From contig MNRS01000016.1 of assembly GCA_001916065.1 (NCBI GenBank), positions 1 through 64,000 on the forward strand: DNA of 64,000 nucleotides, in the 5' to 3' direction. Position numbers and translations under genes: made by a program. Within the stretch, counting starts at the first letter, position 1, and each line of letters begins with the position of its first letter. Positions 43,523-52,309 of the stretch are shown here, piece by piece. The DNA comes from Clostridium sp. 28_17 (lineage in GTDB: Bacteria; Bacillota; Clostridia; TANB77; CAG-508). The notes under the pieces were generated by a model. The model did no database searches. It saw only the letters and a program-made list of their open reading frames with translations, and was not told the DNA's origin.

Positions 43523-44173
43523 ATGATTTTAAAAGAACTAAAGATAGACACCTGGATAGGTGACCCAACAAATTGCTATGTGATATTTGATGAAGATAGC
43601 AAAGAAATAATGGTAATAGACCCAGCAGGTGATATAGATAAAATTGAGGATTTAATAAAAAATGTATTTAAAGGAAAATTAAAATATATTTATTTAACAC
43701 ATTGCCACGGGGACCATATTGCAGGTGTAAACGAGTTAAAAAGACGTTGTGGTGGCAAAATATTAATTCATAGAATTGATAGTGAAGGACTAAACAATGT
43801 TGATATTAATTTGTCTGAATATATTGGACTACCAGATATAGAGTTAGAAGCGGATTCAAGAGTTGATGATAATGATTTAATACATTTAGGTGATTTAGAA
43901 TTTAGAGTAATTCATACACCTGGTCATACTGCAGGAAGTACATCACTTTACTGTGAAAAAGAAAAATGTTTATTTTCAGGTGACACAATTTTTGCCGGAA
44001 CATGGGGAAGAACAGATTTACCTACTTCTAGTAGAGAAGCAATAATGAATTCAATAGTTAATAAAATATTAAATTTGCCTGATGATACTTTTATTTATCC
44101 AGGACATGGAAAGGCAACAATGCTAAAAGATGAAAAACCAATTTATCTTGAATTAAAGCCTAAAATGTGGTAA
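43523..44173 (+). CDS. MBL-fold metallo-hydrolase (glyoxalase II-like, YcbL type)
   Basis: A 216-residue metallo-beta-lactamase-fold hydrolase. The metal motif is THCHGDHIAG (about 61-70), with further ligands in HTPGHTAGS, FSGDTIF and YPGHG. Such proteins are annotated as hydroxyacylglutathione hydrolase-like, but in a Firmicute without glutathione the substrate is unknown. It lies in the conserved rel-MBL-hisS order, with 49 bp to rel. Confidence 0.9.
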   Translation: MILKELKIDTWIGDPTNCYVIFDEDSKEIMVIDPAGDIDKIEDLIKNVFKGKLKYIYLTHCHGDHIAGVNELKRRCGGKILIHRIDSEGLNNVDINLSEYIGLPDIELEADSRVDDNDLIHLGDLEFRVIHTPGHTAGSTSLYCEKEKCLFSGDTIFAGTWGRTDLPTSSREAIMNSIVNKILNLPDDTFIYPGHGKATMLKDEKPIYLELKPKMW

Positions 44174-44187
44174 AATATAAAAAAATC

Positions 44188-44214
44188 GGGATTGGGGGAC
44201 GGGTCTTCAATCCC
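44188..44214 (+). repeat. Single 27-bp GGGATT-type repeat between the hydrolase gene and hisS
   Basis: GGGATTGGGGGACGGGTCTT followed by CAATCCC, then GAAAAAA. It starts 14 bp after the hydrolase stop and ends 25 bp before hisS. Unlike the pairs it is alone; it lacks a downstream T-run on + but has one on the minus strand. Confidence 0.8.
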
Positions 44215-44239
44215 GAAAAAATAGAGAGAGGATATAATT

Positions 44240-45544
44240 ATGAGCAAAACAGAACCAAGAACATTGGCAGGTTTTATGGAATTAATGCCAAATGAACAAA
44301 TATTATTTGAACAAATAAAACAAAAAATAGAAAAAACATATCAAAAATTTGGATTTTTACCACTAGATACACCAATACTAGAACTATCAGAGGTATTGCT
44401 TGCAAAAGCTGGTGGAGAAACAGAAAAACAAATATACAGATTTGAAAAAGGTGATACAGACATATCAATGAGATTTGATTTAACGGTACCACTTGCAAAA
44501 TATGTAGCAAAAAATTATGGGAATTTAAGTTTTCCATTTAGAAGATATCAAATTGGAAAAGTATATCGTGGAGAAAGAACGCAAAAAGGAAGATTTCGTG
44601 AATTTTATCAATGTGATATAGATATTATTGGTGATGGAGAATTAAGCGTAATTAATGATGCAGAACTACCAAGTGTTATTTATAATGTATTTAAAGAATT
44701 AGGATTTGATGATTTTACAATAAAAATAAACAACAGAAAATTATTTAATGGTTTGTTTGAAAGTTTAAATCAAAAAGAAAATGCAGTTGAAATTCTTAGA
44801 ATAATAGACAAAATAGAAAAGATAGGAAAAGAAGCAGTAATAGAAGAATTAGAAAAAATTGGAGTTCCAACAGAATCAATAAATAAAATATTAGATTTTA
44901 TTGAAATTGATGGAACAACAGATGAAAAATTGCAAAAACTTGGAGATTTAAAAATTGAAAATGAAGCATTCAAAATAGGACTTGAAGAACTTACAGAAGT
45001 TGTTAAATATGTAAGATTATTTGGAATTCCAGATAACAACTTCAAAGTTGATTTAACAATTGCTAGAGGTCTTGATTATTATACAGGAACAGTGTATGAA
45101 ACATTTTTAAATGAATATAGAGAACTTGGAAGTGTATGTTCTGGTGGTAGATATGAGAATTTAGCAGAACATTATACTGATAAAAAATTGCCAGGTGTTG
45201 GAATTTCAATTGGTTTGACTAGATTGTTCTACAAGTTAAATGAATTGAATTTAATAAAAGCGGATAAAAAATCAATTGCGGAAGTTTTAGTAGTTCCAAT
45301 GGTTGATGATATGACAGTTCCAATTAAATTGGCAAGTGATTTAAGAAAAAATGGCATTAATACTGAAATATTCTTGAATGATAAAAAATTAAAGGCTAAA
45401 ATGAAATATGCCGATAAACTTGAAATCCCTTATGTTATTGTAGTTGGCGAAGATGAGGTTAATTCTGGTGTTGTTAAGGTTAAAAATATGAAAACAGGGG
45501 AGCAAATAGAAAGTTCTATTGAGGATGTTTATAAGGTATTTTAA
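44240..45544 (+). CDS. hisS: Histidine--tRNA ligase
   Basis: Class II synthetase of 434 residues. Motif 2 is FRRYQIGKVYRGERTQKGRFREFYQCDID (about residues 97-125), the HisA motif is TIARGLDYYTGTVYE, and motif 3 is GVGISIGLTRLF; the C-terminal anticodon domain ends the protein. GAGAGGAT precedes ATG 44240. No T-box upstream. Confidence 0.95.
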   Translation: MSKTEPRTLAGFMELMPNEQILFEQIKQKIEKTYQKFGFLPLDTPILELSEVLLAKAGGETEKQIYRFEKGDTDISMRFDLTVPLAKYVAKNYGNLSFPFRRYQIGKVYRGERTQKGRFREFYQCDIDIIGDGELSVINDAELPSVIYNVFKELGFDDFTIKINNRKLFNGLFESLNQKENAVEILRIIDKIEKIGKEAVIEELEKIGVPTESINKILDFIEIDGTTDEKLQKLGDLKIENEAFKIGLEELTEVVKYVRLFGIPDNNFKVDLTIARGLDYYTGTVYETFLNEYRELGSVCSGGRYENLAEHYTDKKLPGVGISIGLTRLFYKLNELNLIKADKKSIAEVLVVPMVDDMTVPIKLASDLRKNGINTEIFLNDKKLKAKMKYADKLEIPYVIVVGEDEVNSGVVKVKNMKTGEQIESSIEDVYKVF

Positions 45545-45559
45545 AATTATTTAAAAAAT

Positions 45560-45590
45560 AAATGAGGTAGAAATTTCTATCTCATTTTTT
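45560..45590 (+). terminator. Terminator after hisS
   Basis: AAATGAGGTAGAAA and TTTCTATCTCATTT form a 14-bp stem with one G-T pair and almost no loop, followed by TTT. It starts 15 bp after hisS. Confidence 0.75.
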
Positions 45591-45628
45591 TGATTAGTTA
45601 CTTTGTATAAAAATTTACAAAAAGGGGT

Positions 45629-45656
45629 ATTCAATTTCAAAAATATATGATAGAAT
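45629..45656 (+). promoter_or_regulatory. Weak or extended -10 promoter of the pyrH operon
   Basis: TAGAAT (45651-45656) preceded by TG at the extended -10 position; the -35 (ATTCAA, about 45629-45634) is poor. It lies 35 bp before the start codon. Confidence 0.4.
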
Positions 45657-45690
45657 ACGCTTAAGAAAAAAACTAAGGAGAGTGAAAAAA

Positions 45691-46398
45691 TTGTCAGAAG
45701 CGAAATATAAAAGAGTACTTTTAAAACTAAGTGGAGAAGCACTAGCAGGAGAACAAAAAACAGGAGTAAACGTAGAAGTAGTAGGAAAAATATGTGACAA
45801 AATAAAAGAAGTAACAGAAATGGGAGTAGAAGTAGGAATAGTAGTAGGAGGAGGAAACTTCTGGAGAGGAAGAAACGGACACCAAATGGAAAGAGCCACA
45901 GCAGACTACATGGGAATGTTAGCAACTGCAATGAACGGCTTAGCACTACAAGATGCACTAGAAGCAAGAGGAGTACACTCAAGAGTACAAACTGCAATAG
46001 AAATGAGAGAAATAGCAGAACCATTTATAATAAGAAAAGCAGAAAAACATTTAGGAAGAGGCAGAGTTGTAATATTTGCATGTGGAACAGGGCATCCATA
46101 TTTCACAACAGATACAGCAGCAGTACTAAGAGCAACAGAAATAAATGCAGACATCATTTTATTAGGAAAAGCAATAGATGCAGTATATTCTGCAGACCCT
46201 AAATTAGACCCAACAGCAGAAAAATTTGACAAAATATCATATTTAGAAGTATTAGAAAAAGACTTAAAAGTTATGGATTCAACTGCAACTGCATTATGTA
46301 GAGATAACAATATTCCATTATTAGTATTTGGAATAGCAGACCCAGAAAACATAGTAAGAGCAGTAAAAGGCGAACATATAGGAACAATAGTAAAATAG
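45691..46398 (+). CDS. pyrH: UMP kinase
   Basis: Bacterial UMP kinase of the amino-acid kinase family, making UDP for pyrimidine nucleotides. The 235-residue protein has KRVLLKLSGEALAG, VVGGGNFWRG, CGTGHPYFTTDTAAVLRA and MDSTATALCRDN motifs. I prefer TTG 45691 (AAGGAG 9-10 nt upstream) to GTG 45682, which touches that site. It starts the run pyrH-frr-ispA-uppS-cdsA-rseP. Confidence 0.94.
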   Translation: MSEAKYKRVLLKLSGEALAGEQKTGVNVEVVGKICDKIKEVTEMGVEVGIVVGGGNFWRGRNGHQMERATADYMGMLATAMNGLALQDALEARGVHSRVQTAIEMREIAEPFIIRKAEKHLGRGRVVIFACGTGHPYFTTDTAAVLRATEINADIILLGKAIDAVYSADPKLDPTAEKFDKISYLEVLEKDLKVMDSTATALCRDNNIPLLVFGIADPENIVRAVKGEHIGTIVK

Positions 46399-46405
46399 AA
46401 AATGT

Positions 46406-46431
46406 CATTTTGAGGTATCGGTTTCAAAATG
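46406..46431 (+). other. Small hairpin between pyrH and frr
   Basis: CATTTTGA and TCAAAATG are perfect 8-bp inverted repeats around a 10-base loop, with no T-run. It may be a processing or attenuation hairpin. Confidence 0.35.
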
Positions 46432-46466
46432 GATAATGGTAAAATAAAGAAAAGAGGTATAAGATT

Positions 46467-47015
46467 ATGGATTACACAAATATTAAAGAAAAAATGGAAA
46501 AATGTATAAGCGTATACAGTGAAAAATTATCAGAAGTTAGAGCAGGAAGAGCAAATCCTGCAATATTAAACAAAGTAAAAATAGACTATTATGGAACACC
46601 AACACCAATAAATCAAGTAGCAGGTGTATCAGTTCCAGAAGCAAGATTAATAGTTATTCAACCATGGGATATGAGCATATTAAAAGAAATTGAAAAAGCA
46701 ATATTGGCTTCAGACATAGGAATAAATCCAAACAATGATGGAAAAGTAATCAGATTAGCATTCCCAGAACTAACAGAAGAAAGAAGAAAAGAATTAGTAA
46801 AAGACATCAAAAAAATGGCAGAAGAAGCAAAAGTAGCAGTAAGATCAGTTAGAAGAGATGGAATAGAAACAGCAAAAGCAGAACAAAAAGAAGGAAATAT
46901 GACAGAAGATGAATTAAAACAAGCAGAAAATGACATTCAAAAATTAACAGATAGTAGTGTAGAAGAAATTGATAAAATATTAGCAAACAAAGAAAAAGAA
47001 GTAATGTCTGTATAA
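46467..47015 (+). CDS. frr: Ribosome recycling factor
   Basis: RRF splits post-termination ribosomes with EF-G. The 182-residue protein has the conserved segments LSEVRAGRANPAIL, YYGTPTPINQVAGVSVPEAR, IQPWD and FPELTEERRKELVK, and RSVRRDGIE. GAGGTAT precedes ATG 46467. Standard pyrH-frr order, 68-bp gap. Confidence 0.96.
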   Translation: MDYTNIKEKMEKCISVYSEKLSEVRAGRANPAILNKVKIDYYGTPTPINQVAGVSVPEARLIVIQPWDMSILKEIEKAILASDIGINPNNDGKVIRLAFPELTEERRKELVKDIKKMAEEAKVAVRSVRRDGIETAKAEQKEGNMTEDELKQAENDIQKLTDSSVEEIDKILANKEKEVMSV

Positions 47016-47031
47016 AAGGGAAGGACCAAAA

Positions 47032-47931
47032 ATGGAATTTAAACAAAATCTAAAAATGTATCAAGATATAGTAAATAATGAATTAGAAAAATATCTTAGA
47101 AAAGAAGAATGTCCAGAAAAGACTTTAAATAATTCAATGGAATATAGTTTAATGGCAGGAGGAAAAAGACTAAGACCAATTTTGGTATTAGCAACATATC
47201 AATTATTTAAAGAAGATATTGAAGAAGCAATGCCATTTGCAGTAGCAATAGAAATGGTGCATAATTTTTCATTAATACACGATGACTTGCCAGAAGTAGA
47301 TAATGATGATTTTAGACATGGAAAACCAACAAATCATAAACAATTTAATCATCCAACTGCATTGCTTGCAGGAGATGGCTTATTAAACCAAGCATATATA
47401 GTATTAAGTGACGAAATATTGTACTCTGCAGAAAATCAATATAAAGAAAACTTTTGTGAAAAAGTAAGAGCATTTAATGAATTTTCAAAAGCAGTTGACA
47501 GAATGATAGCGGGAGAATATTTAGATACAGAATTAGAAGGTAAGCAAATTTCAAAAGAAATGCTTGAATATATTCATATAAACAAAACAGGGGCATTACT
47601 AAAATTATGTGTAAGAATGGGTGCGATTTTGGCAGGTGCTTCAGAAAAAGATTTAAAAAAATTAACAAAATATGCAGAAAACATTGGATTGGCATTTCAA
47701 ATAAAAGATGATATTTTATCTGAAGAAGGTGACCCAAAAATTACTGGAAAACCAGTTGGAAACGACAAGGAAATGGGCAAATGTACATATGTATCATATT
47801 ATGGTTTAGATGGTGCAAAAAAAGAACTAGATAAAATAACTCAAGAGGCAATTGAGCAATTAAAAGATTATGGAGAAAAAGCAGAATTTTTAAGCCAATT
47901 AGCAACATATATTAAAAATAGAAATAAATAA
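47032..47931 (+). CDS. ispA: Polyprenyl (farnesyl/geranyl-type) diphosphate synthase
   Basis: A trans-prenyltransferase condensing isopentenyl diphosphate to short-chain polyprenyl diphosphates, feeding uppS next door. The 299-residue protein has LMAGGKRLRPIL, the first Asp-rich motif HDDLPEVDNDDFRHGKPT and the second QIKDDILSEEGD. Product length cannot be fixed by eye; farnesyl diphosphate is likely. It lies 16 bp after frr, inserted between frr and uppS. GGGAAGGA precedes the start. Confidence 0.92.
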   Translation: MEFKQNLKMYQDIVNNELEKYLRKEECPEKTLNNSMEYSLMAGGKRLRPILVLATYQLFKEDIEEAMPFAVAIEMVHNFSLIHDDLPEVDNDDFRHGKPTNHKQFNHPTALLAGDGLLNQAYIVLSDEILYSAENQYKENFCEKVRAFNEFSKAVDRMIAGEYLDTELEGKQISKEMLEYIHINKTGALLKLCVRMGAILAGASEKDLKKLTKYAENIGLAFQIKDDILSEEGDPKITGKPVGNDKEMGKCTYVSYYGLDGAKKELDKITQEAIEQLKDYGEKAEFLSQLATYIKNRNK

Positions 47932-47935
47932 AATC

Positions 47936-47962
47936 TGTAAAAAGGGATGCCACTTTTTGACA
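47936..47962 (+). repeat. 27-bp TGTCAA-type repeat between ispA and uppS
   Basis: TGTAAAAAGGGATGCCACTT followed by TTTGACA; arms TGTAAAAAG/CTTTTTGACA and GGGATG at positions 9-14 (one base off the GGGACG core). The same 27-bp length as the other members. It starts 4 bp after the ispA stop. Confidence 0.65.
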
Positions 47963-47994
47963 GGGAATAAAAAAATGACAGATGGGGGAACAAA

Positions 47995-48702
47995 ATGGAA
48001 CAAGATAATTTGCCAAAACATATAGCAATTATAATGGATGGAAATAGAAGATGGGCTAAAAATAAAAATTTGCCAGTAAGTTTAGGACATAAAGAAGGTG
48101 CAAAAACTCTAGAAAAAGTAGTTAGATATGCAAATAAAATTGGTATAAAATATATAACAGTATATGCATTTTCAACAGAAAACTGGAAAAGAACAACAGA
48201 AGAAGTTACTGCATTAATGAACTTATTTCAAAGTTATTTGGATGATTATAGTAAAAGAGCGGATTCGGAAAATATCAAAGTAAAAATAATTGGAAATAGA
48301 CAAGGTTTATCAGAAAAGATGCAAAAAAGTATAGAAAAATGCATGGAAAGAACAAAAGACAATACTGGAATTGTATTTAATATAGCACTAAATTATGGTG
48401 GAAGAGACGAAATATTGGGAGCAGTAAAGAATATTGCAAAAAAAATACAAAATAATGAAGTAAAAATTGAAGATATAACAGAGCAAATGATATCAGACAA
48501 TTTATATACTGCAAATCAGCCAGATCCAGATTTGTTAATAAGAACAAGTGGAGAGTTACGTTTAAGTAATTTCTTACCATGGCAATTAGCATATACAGAA
48601 TTTTTATTTGTAGATAAAAATTGGCCTGACTTTAATGAAAAAGATTTAGATGATGCAATAGAAGTTTATAAAAGTAGAAATAGAAAATTTGGGGCAAAAT
48701 AA
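47995..48702 (+). CDS. uppS: Isoprenyl transferase (undecaprenyl diphosphate synthase)
   Basis: The cis-prenyltransferase that makes the C55 carrier lipid for wall synthesis. The 235-residue protein has HIAIIMDGNRRWAK with the catalytic Asp (about residue 16), then YAFSTENWKR, NYGGRDEI, and the C-terminal LLIRTSGELRLSNFLPWQLAYTEF region (Arg and Ser of RTSGE and the final Trp/Glu). GGGGGAAC precedes ATG 47995. Confidence 0.95.
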   Translation: MEQDNLPKHIAIIMDGNRRWAKNKNLPVSLGHKEGAKTLEKVVRYANKIGIKYITVYAFSTENWKRTTEEVTALMNLFQSYLDDYSKRADSENIKVKIIGNRQGLSEKMQKSIEKCMERTKDNTGIVFNIALNYGGRDEILGAVKNIAKKIQNNEVKIEDITEQMISDNLYTANQPDPDLLIRTSGELRLSNFLPWQLAYTEFLFVDKNWPDFNEKDLDDAIEVYKSRNRKFGAK

Positions 48703-48722
48703 AAAATTTGAAAAGAGTTAAT

Positions 48723-48762
48723 AGTGAGAACAAATCATTTTAAATTTTTATATTTGTTCACT
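48723..48762 (+). other. Hairpin between uppS and cdsA
   Basis: AGTGAGAACAAAT and ATTTGTTCACT pair with one bulge around an AT-rich loop. No T-run follows, so readthrough into cdsA is expected. Confidence 0.4.
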
Positions 48763-48795
48763 AATGAATGAGCGAAGAGGAGAGAAAGAATAGGT

Positions 48796-49599
48796 ATGGA
48801 TTTTAAAAGAATAACATCAGGATTTATAGTAGGTTTAGCCCTTATAGTATTGTTATTAATTCAAAATAATATAATAACAGGACTAATGTTTACACTTATT
48901 GCAATTGTAGCAATGCATGAATATTTAGGAGCAATATCAAAAGTATGTAAACCTATAAAATGGATATCATATTTAAGTTGTGCATTGGTATTATTGCCAA
49001 GTTTTATATCAAGCCAACAATTAACAGGAAGCCTAATTTATGCAATTCCAATAATATTATTAATATTATTTGCGAATGTAATAGCAACAGATATGAATAC
49101 ATCATTTAAAGACATGGCATACACATTGCTTGGAATATGTTATGTACCAACATTTATAATGTTTTTAACAATGATAGATAAAATGCAAAACGGAAAAATA
49201 TTGTTGGGATATATATTTATTGCATCATGGGGAACAGATGTATTTGCATATTGCATAGGAAAAAGATTTGGAAAACACAAATTTAGTAAAGTAAGTCCTA
49301 AAAAATCGATAGAAGGTTGTGTTGCTGGAACGATTGGAGCAACTGCGTTAGCACTTATTTATACATTTGTTTTAAATAATAATTTTTCTTTTGAATATTC
49401 ATATTTTGTAGTAGGAATATCAGGAATAGTATTAAGTTTGATAGGTCAAATAGGTGATTTTTCAGCATCTTGTATAAAAAGATATGTTGATATAAAAGAT
49501 TATAGTAATTTATTACCAGGTCATGGAGGAATGCTTGACAGAATAGATAGTGTATTATTTATAGCACCATTTGCATATATGTTATTTACTTTAATTTAA
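48796..49599 (+). CDS. cdsA: Phosphatidate cytidylyltransferase
   Basis: CdsA makes CDP-diacylglycerol for phospholipid synthesis. The 267-residue membrane protein has about eight hydrophobic segments and the C-terminal signature: SPKKSIEGCVAGTIGA, then SLIGQIGDFSASCIKRYVDIKDYSNLLPGHGGMLDRIDS (shown as two blocks around residues 170-256). The Asp-rich end GHGGMLDRIDS is diagnostic. A dxr gene, which often follows cdsA, is absent. Confidence 0.93.
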   Translation: MDFKRITSGFIVGLALIVLLLIQNNIITGLMFTLIAIVAMHEYLGAISKVCKPIKWISYLSCALVLLPSFISSQQLTGSLIYAIPIILLILFANVIATDMNTSFKDMAYTLLGICYVPTFIMFLTMIDKMQNGKILLGYIFIASWGTDVFAYCIGKRFGKHKFSKVSPKKSIEGCVAGTIGATALALIYTFVLNNNFSFEYSYFVVGISGIVLSLIGQIGDFSASCIKRYVDIKDYSNLLPGHGGMLDRIDSVLFIAPFAYMLFTLI

Positions 49600-49606
49600 A
49601 AATTTC

Positions 49607-49671
49607 GGGATTGGGGGACAGGTCTTTAATCCCGAAAAAAAATCGAGATTAAAGACCTGTCCCCCAATCCC
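49607..49671. repeat. Head-to-head pair of 27-bp GGGATT-type repeats between cdsA and rseP
   Basis: Copies at 49607-49633 (+) and 49645-49671 (inverse), start-to-start 38 bp. The core is GGGGGACAGGTCT; the second copy starts GAGATT instead of GGGATT. The pair ends 6 bp before the rseP ribosome binding site AAGGAGG. Confidence 0.85.
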
Positions 49672-49690
49672 GAAATAAGGAGGCATAAAT

Positions 49691-50969
49691 TTGACAATTA
49701 TAATATCAGCCTTAAAGATAATATTTTTACTTGGATTTCTAATTTTGATACATGAGGCAGGACACTTGCTAGTAGCAAAACTTTGCAAAGTTAAAGTAAA
49801 TGAATTTGCAATAGGTTTTGGACCAACAATATGGAAAAAACAAGGAAAAGAAACCAAATATGCACTAAGATTAATACCATTACGGTGGATTTTGCAGTAT
49901 GGAAGGCGAAGAAGAAAGATCAGAAAATGAGGGTTCTTTTTCAAAAGCAAGTATACCAAAAAGAATTGCTATAGTTATTGCAGGTGCAACAGTAAATATC
50001 ATATTTGGATTATTAGTATATTTTGTTTTAATGTCAACAGGTACAACATATGTAACAAATGAAATAAGTTCAGTATTAGATGGATATGTTGCACAAGAAG
50101 TAGGATTGCAACAAAATGACAAAATTGTAGAATTAGATGGAAAGAAAATCAAGAACAAATATGACTTAAGTAAAGCAATGACTAAAGTTACAGAACCAAA
50201 TGATAAAAACGAAAAATACAATGGAGAAGAAATTTCTTTAAAAGTAGAAAGAAATGGCCAAACATTGGAATATCAAATAAAACCAACAGAGATAAAAACA
50301 AAAAATACAGGAATATATTTAGATAAAAACTGTAAAATAATATCTATTGAAAAAGATAGTAGCGCAGAAAAAGTTGGATTAAAGGCAAATGATAAAATAA
50401 CTAAAATTAATAATCAAGAAATAAATGGTGATTATAATAAAATTGTAAATATGATTCAAGAAAAAGGTGTTAATACAATACTTATAACTGTAGAAAGAAA
50501 AGAGCAACAAATAACATTTGAATTTACACCAGATTATATTTCATCATATTATTTAGGAGTAAATTTAAAACAAGCAGAGAACACATTAGCAAATCATTTG
50601 ATATATGGTGGAATAGAAACAAAAGAATTTGCAGGTTCTATATTAGACAATATAAAAATGCTATTTACAGGAGGAGTAAGTGTAGACCAAATGATGGGAC
50701 CTGTTGGAATATCAGAAGTTGTTGCAAAAACTAACGGTCTTAGAGAATTTATATATATGTTGGCTTTGATTTCACTATCACTAGGTGTAACAAATTTATT
50801 GCCAATTCCAGCACTTGATGGTGGCAAAATTTTAATATTAATAATTGAAGCAATTAGAAGAAAACCATTAAATGAAAGAACAGAAATAAATATACAATTG
50901 ATAGGATTTTCAATTTTAATAGCATTATCATTATATATAACTTATAATGATATCCTAAGAATTTTTTAA
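49691..50969 (+). CDS. rseP: RIP metalloprotease RseP/RasP-like (frame broken at 49883)
   Basis: Intramembrane site-2 protease. The first frame carries the zinc motif HEAGH (about residues 20-24) and FAIGFGPTIW; coding then shifts at 49880-49884. The family expects IPLGGFCSMEGE, which is restored by removing C49883. The second frame continues with two PDZ domains (NDKIVELDGKKI; NDKITKINNQEI) and the last membrane motif NLLPIPALDGGKIL. Restored length is about 425 residues, normal for the family. Start TTG 49691 follows AAGGAGG. The break is probably a consensus error. Confidence 0.9.
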
Positions 50970-51035
50970 ATGAGGTGTAAGACACAAAATTATCAAAATA
51001 TGTAATAATTAAAGACCTCAAAAAAGGAGAAAAAA

Positions 51036-52196
51036 ATGGATGATAAAAAGGGAAATATAATATTAGGAATAATACTTGCAATATTGATGATAATTGCAAT
51101 AGCAATTGTGGTTATTAATCCAAACAAAGTTGAAACAGTAAATTATGCCAAAGAACAGGGAAATACAAATAGTGAAGAGGTAACTGCAAACACAAATAAA
51201 ACAAATAATGAAGAACTAGAAAAGGAAGAAAAACAAAAAAGTATGCAAGAGGGAAAAACATTCTGTAAAATAGGAAAAACAGGTGTGATTTACGAAGACA
51301 AAAACAAATGTATATATGCATATAATGTGGAAGATGGTACAACTAAAAAATTAGCACAGCTTCCAAATGGAGCAAGTAAAATATATTTTGACGGTGAAAA
51401 TATATTTGCAATTCCAGACTATTATAGCGGAAAAGGAATTTATAAAATAGATTTGGAAGGAAATGTTACTAAAATTTATGATGGTTCATCTTTACAATTA
51501 TGGATAACAGATGAGAAAGTATATTTTGTAAATCAAATAGGATATGATACTATAAATCAAAATCCACAGGGAACAATATGCTCTATGGACAAAGATGGAA
51601 AAAATGTAAAAAATATAGCAGAAAAAATAAAAAATTATTTTGCGATAAATAATGATAAAATATATTATACTGCTCAAAACAGAAAAATGCATGAAATAAA
51701 TACAGATGGTTCTAATGATACAGAAATAGCGCAAGGAAGAAAATTTATAATAACTTTAAATGATAAATATTTAACATATGTAGATTATGCGGAACAGGAA
51801 GCAATACATATATTAAACTTGGAAACAAAAGATGATATGTTGGTTGGATATTTTGGTATGGTTAGAGAATATGCAGGGAATACATATATAAATATTAGAA
51901 AAAGACTTGATGATGGTTCATTGGATGAAAAATATACTTTGTTTAATGTTAAAGAAGATGGTACTGCAACAGAAATTGGTCAATTTGCAGATTTTGGAAC
52001 TAATTTAAATTATATTATTAATGATAAAATTTATGTTGGAAATAGTAGAGATGGAGTTTCTATTGTTAATTTGAAAAATGGTGAGAAGCAAACTGCAGAG
52101 GATTACAATAATTGCAGATATTATCTAGGTGGATATGGATATAAAGTTGATGATTCTAATTTGGATGATATTAAAGTTGAAAAAATAGAATTGTAA
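51036..52196 (+). CDS. Membrane-anchored DUF5050 (beta-propeller-like) protein
   Basis: The 386-residue protein has an N-terminal membrane helix (about 9-28), an acidic Asn/Glu linker, then repeated short blades such as KTGVIYEDKNKCIYAYNVEDG, NDKIYYTAQNRKMHEINTDGS and EKVYFVNQIGYDT, the DUF5050 type resembling a WD-like propeller. Extracellular, of unknown role. AAAAGGAG precedes ATG 51036. It sits 66 bp after rseP and could be its substrate or partner (inference only). Confidence 0.8.
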   Translation: MDDKKGNIILGIILAILMIIAIAIVVINPNKVETVNYAKEQGNTNSEEVTANTNKTNNEELEKEEKQKSMQEGKTFCKIGKTGVIYEDKNKCIYAYNVEDGTTKKLAQLPNGASKIYFDGENIFAIPDYYSGKGIYKIDLEGNVTKIYDGSSLQLWITDEKVYFVNQIGYDTINQNPQGTICSMDKDGKNVKNIAEKIKNYFAINNDKIYYTAQNRKMHEINTDGSNDTEIAQGRKFIITLNDKYLTYVDYAEQEAIHILNLETKDDMLVGYFGMVREYAGNTYINIRKRLDDGSLDEKYTLFNVKEDGTATEIGQFADFGTNLNYIINDKIYVGNSRDGVSIVNLKNGEKQTAEDYNNCRYYLGGYGYKVDDSNLDDIKVEKIEL

Positions 52197-52287
52197 TAAA
52201 AAACAAAGCATCAAAACTAGCAACAGAAATCAATAAATTATGTGAAGGTTTAGAAAATAGAATAGGAAAATTACAGAAAAAGCAAGA
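52184..52287 (+). pseudogene. Short coding-like remnant before polC
   Basis: An open stretch with no ATG reads ASKLATEINKLCEGLENRIGKL, then QKKQD and a TAA. It looks like the C-terminal coiled-coil end of a lost or truncated gene; no start codon or ribosome site is present. The last codons overlap the terminator. The function is unknown. Confidence 0.35.
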
Positions 52288-52309
52288 TTAAAATTATCTT
52301 GCTTTTTTT
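52277..52309 (+). terminator. Terminator before polC
   Basis: AAAAGCAAGAT and ATCTTGCTTTT pair over 11 bp around TAAAATT and are followed by TTTG. It separates the rseP/DUF5050 operon from polC. Confidence 0.8.

Noticed and set aside
39755..49892. Programmed ribosomal frameshifting in recJ or rseP
   Set aside because: Neither site has a slippery heptamer, internal Shine-Dalgarno-like spacer or stable downstream structure, and neither gene is known to need one.
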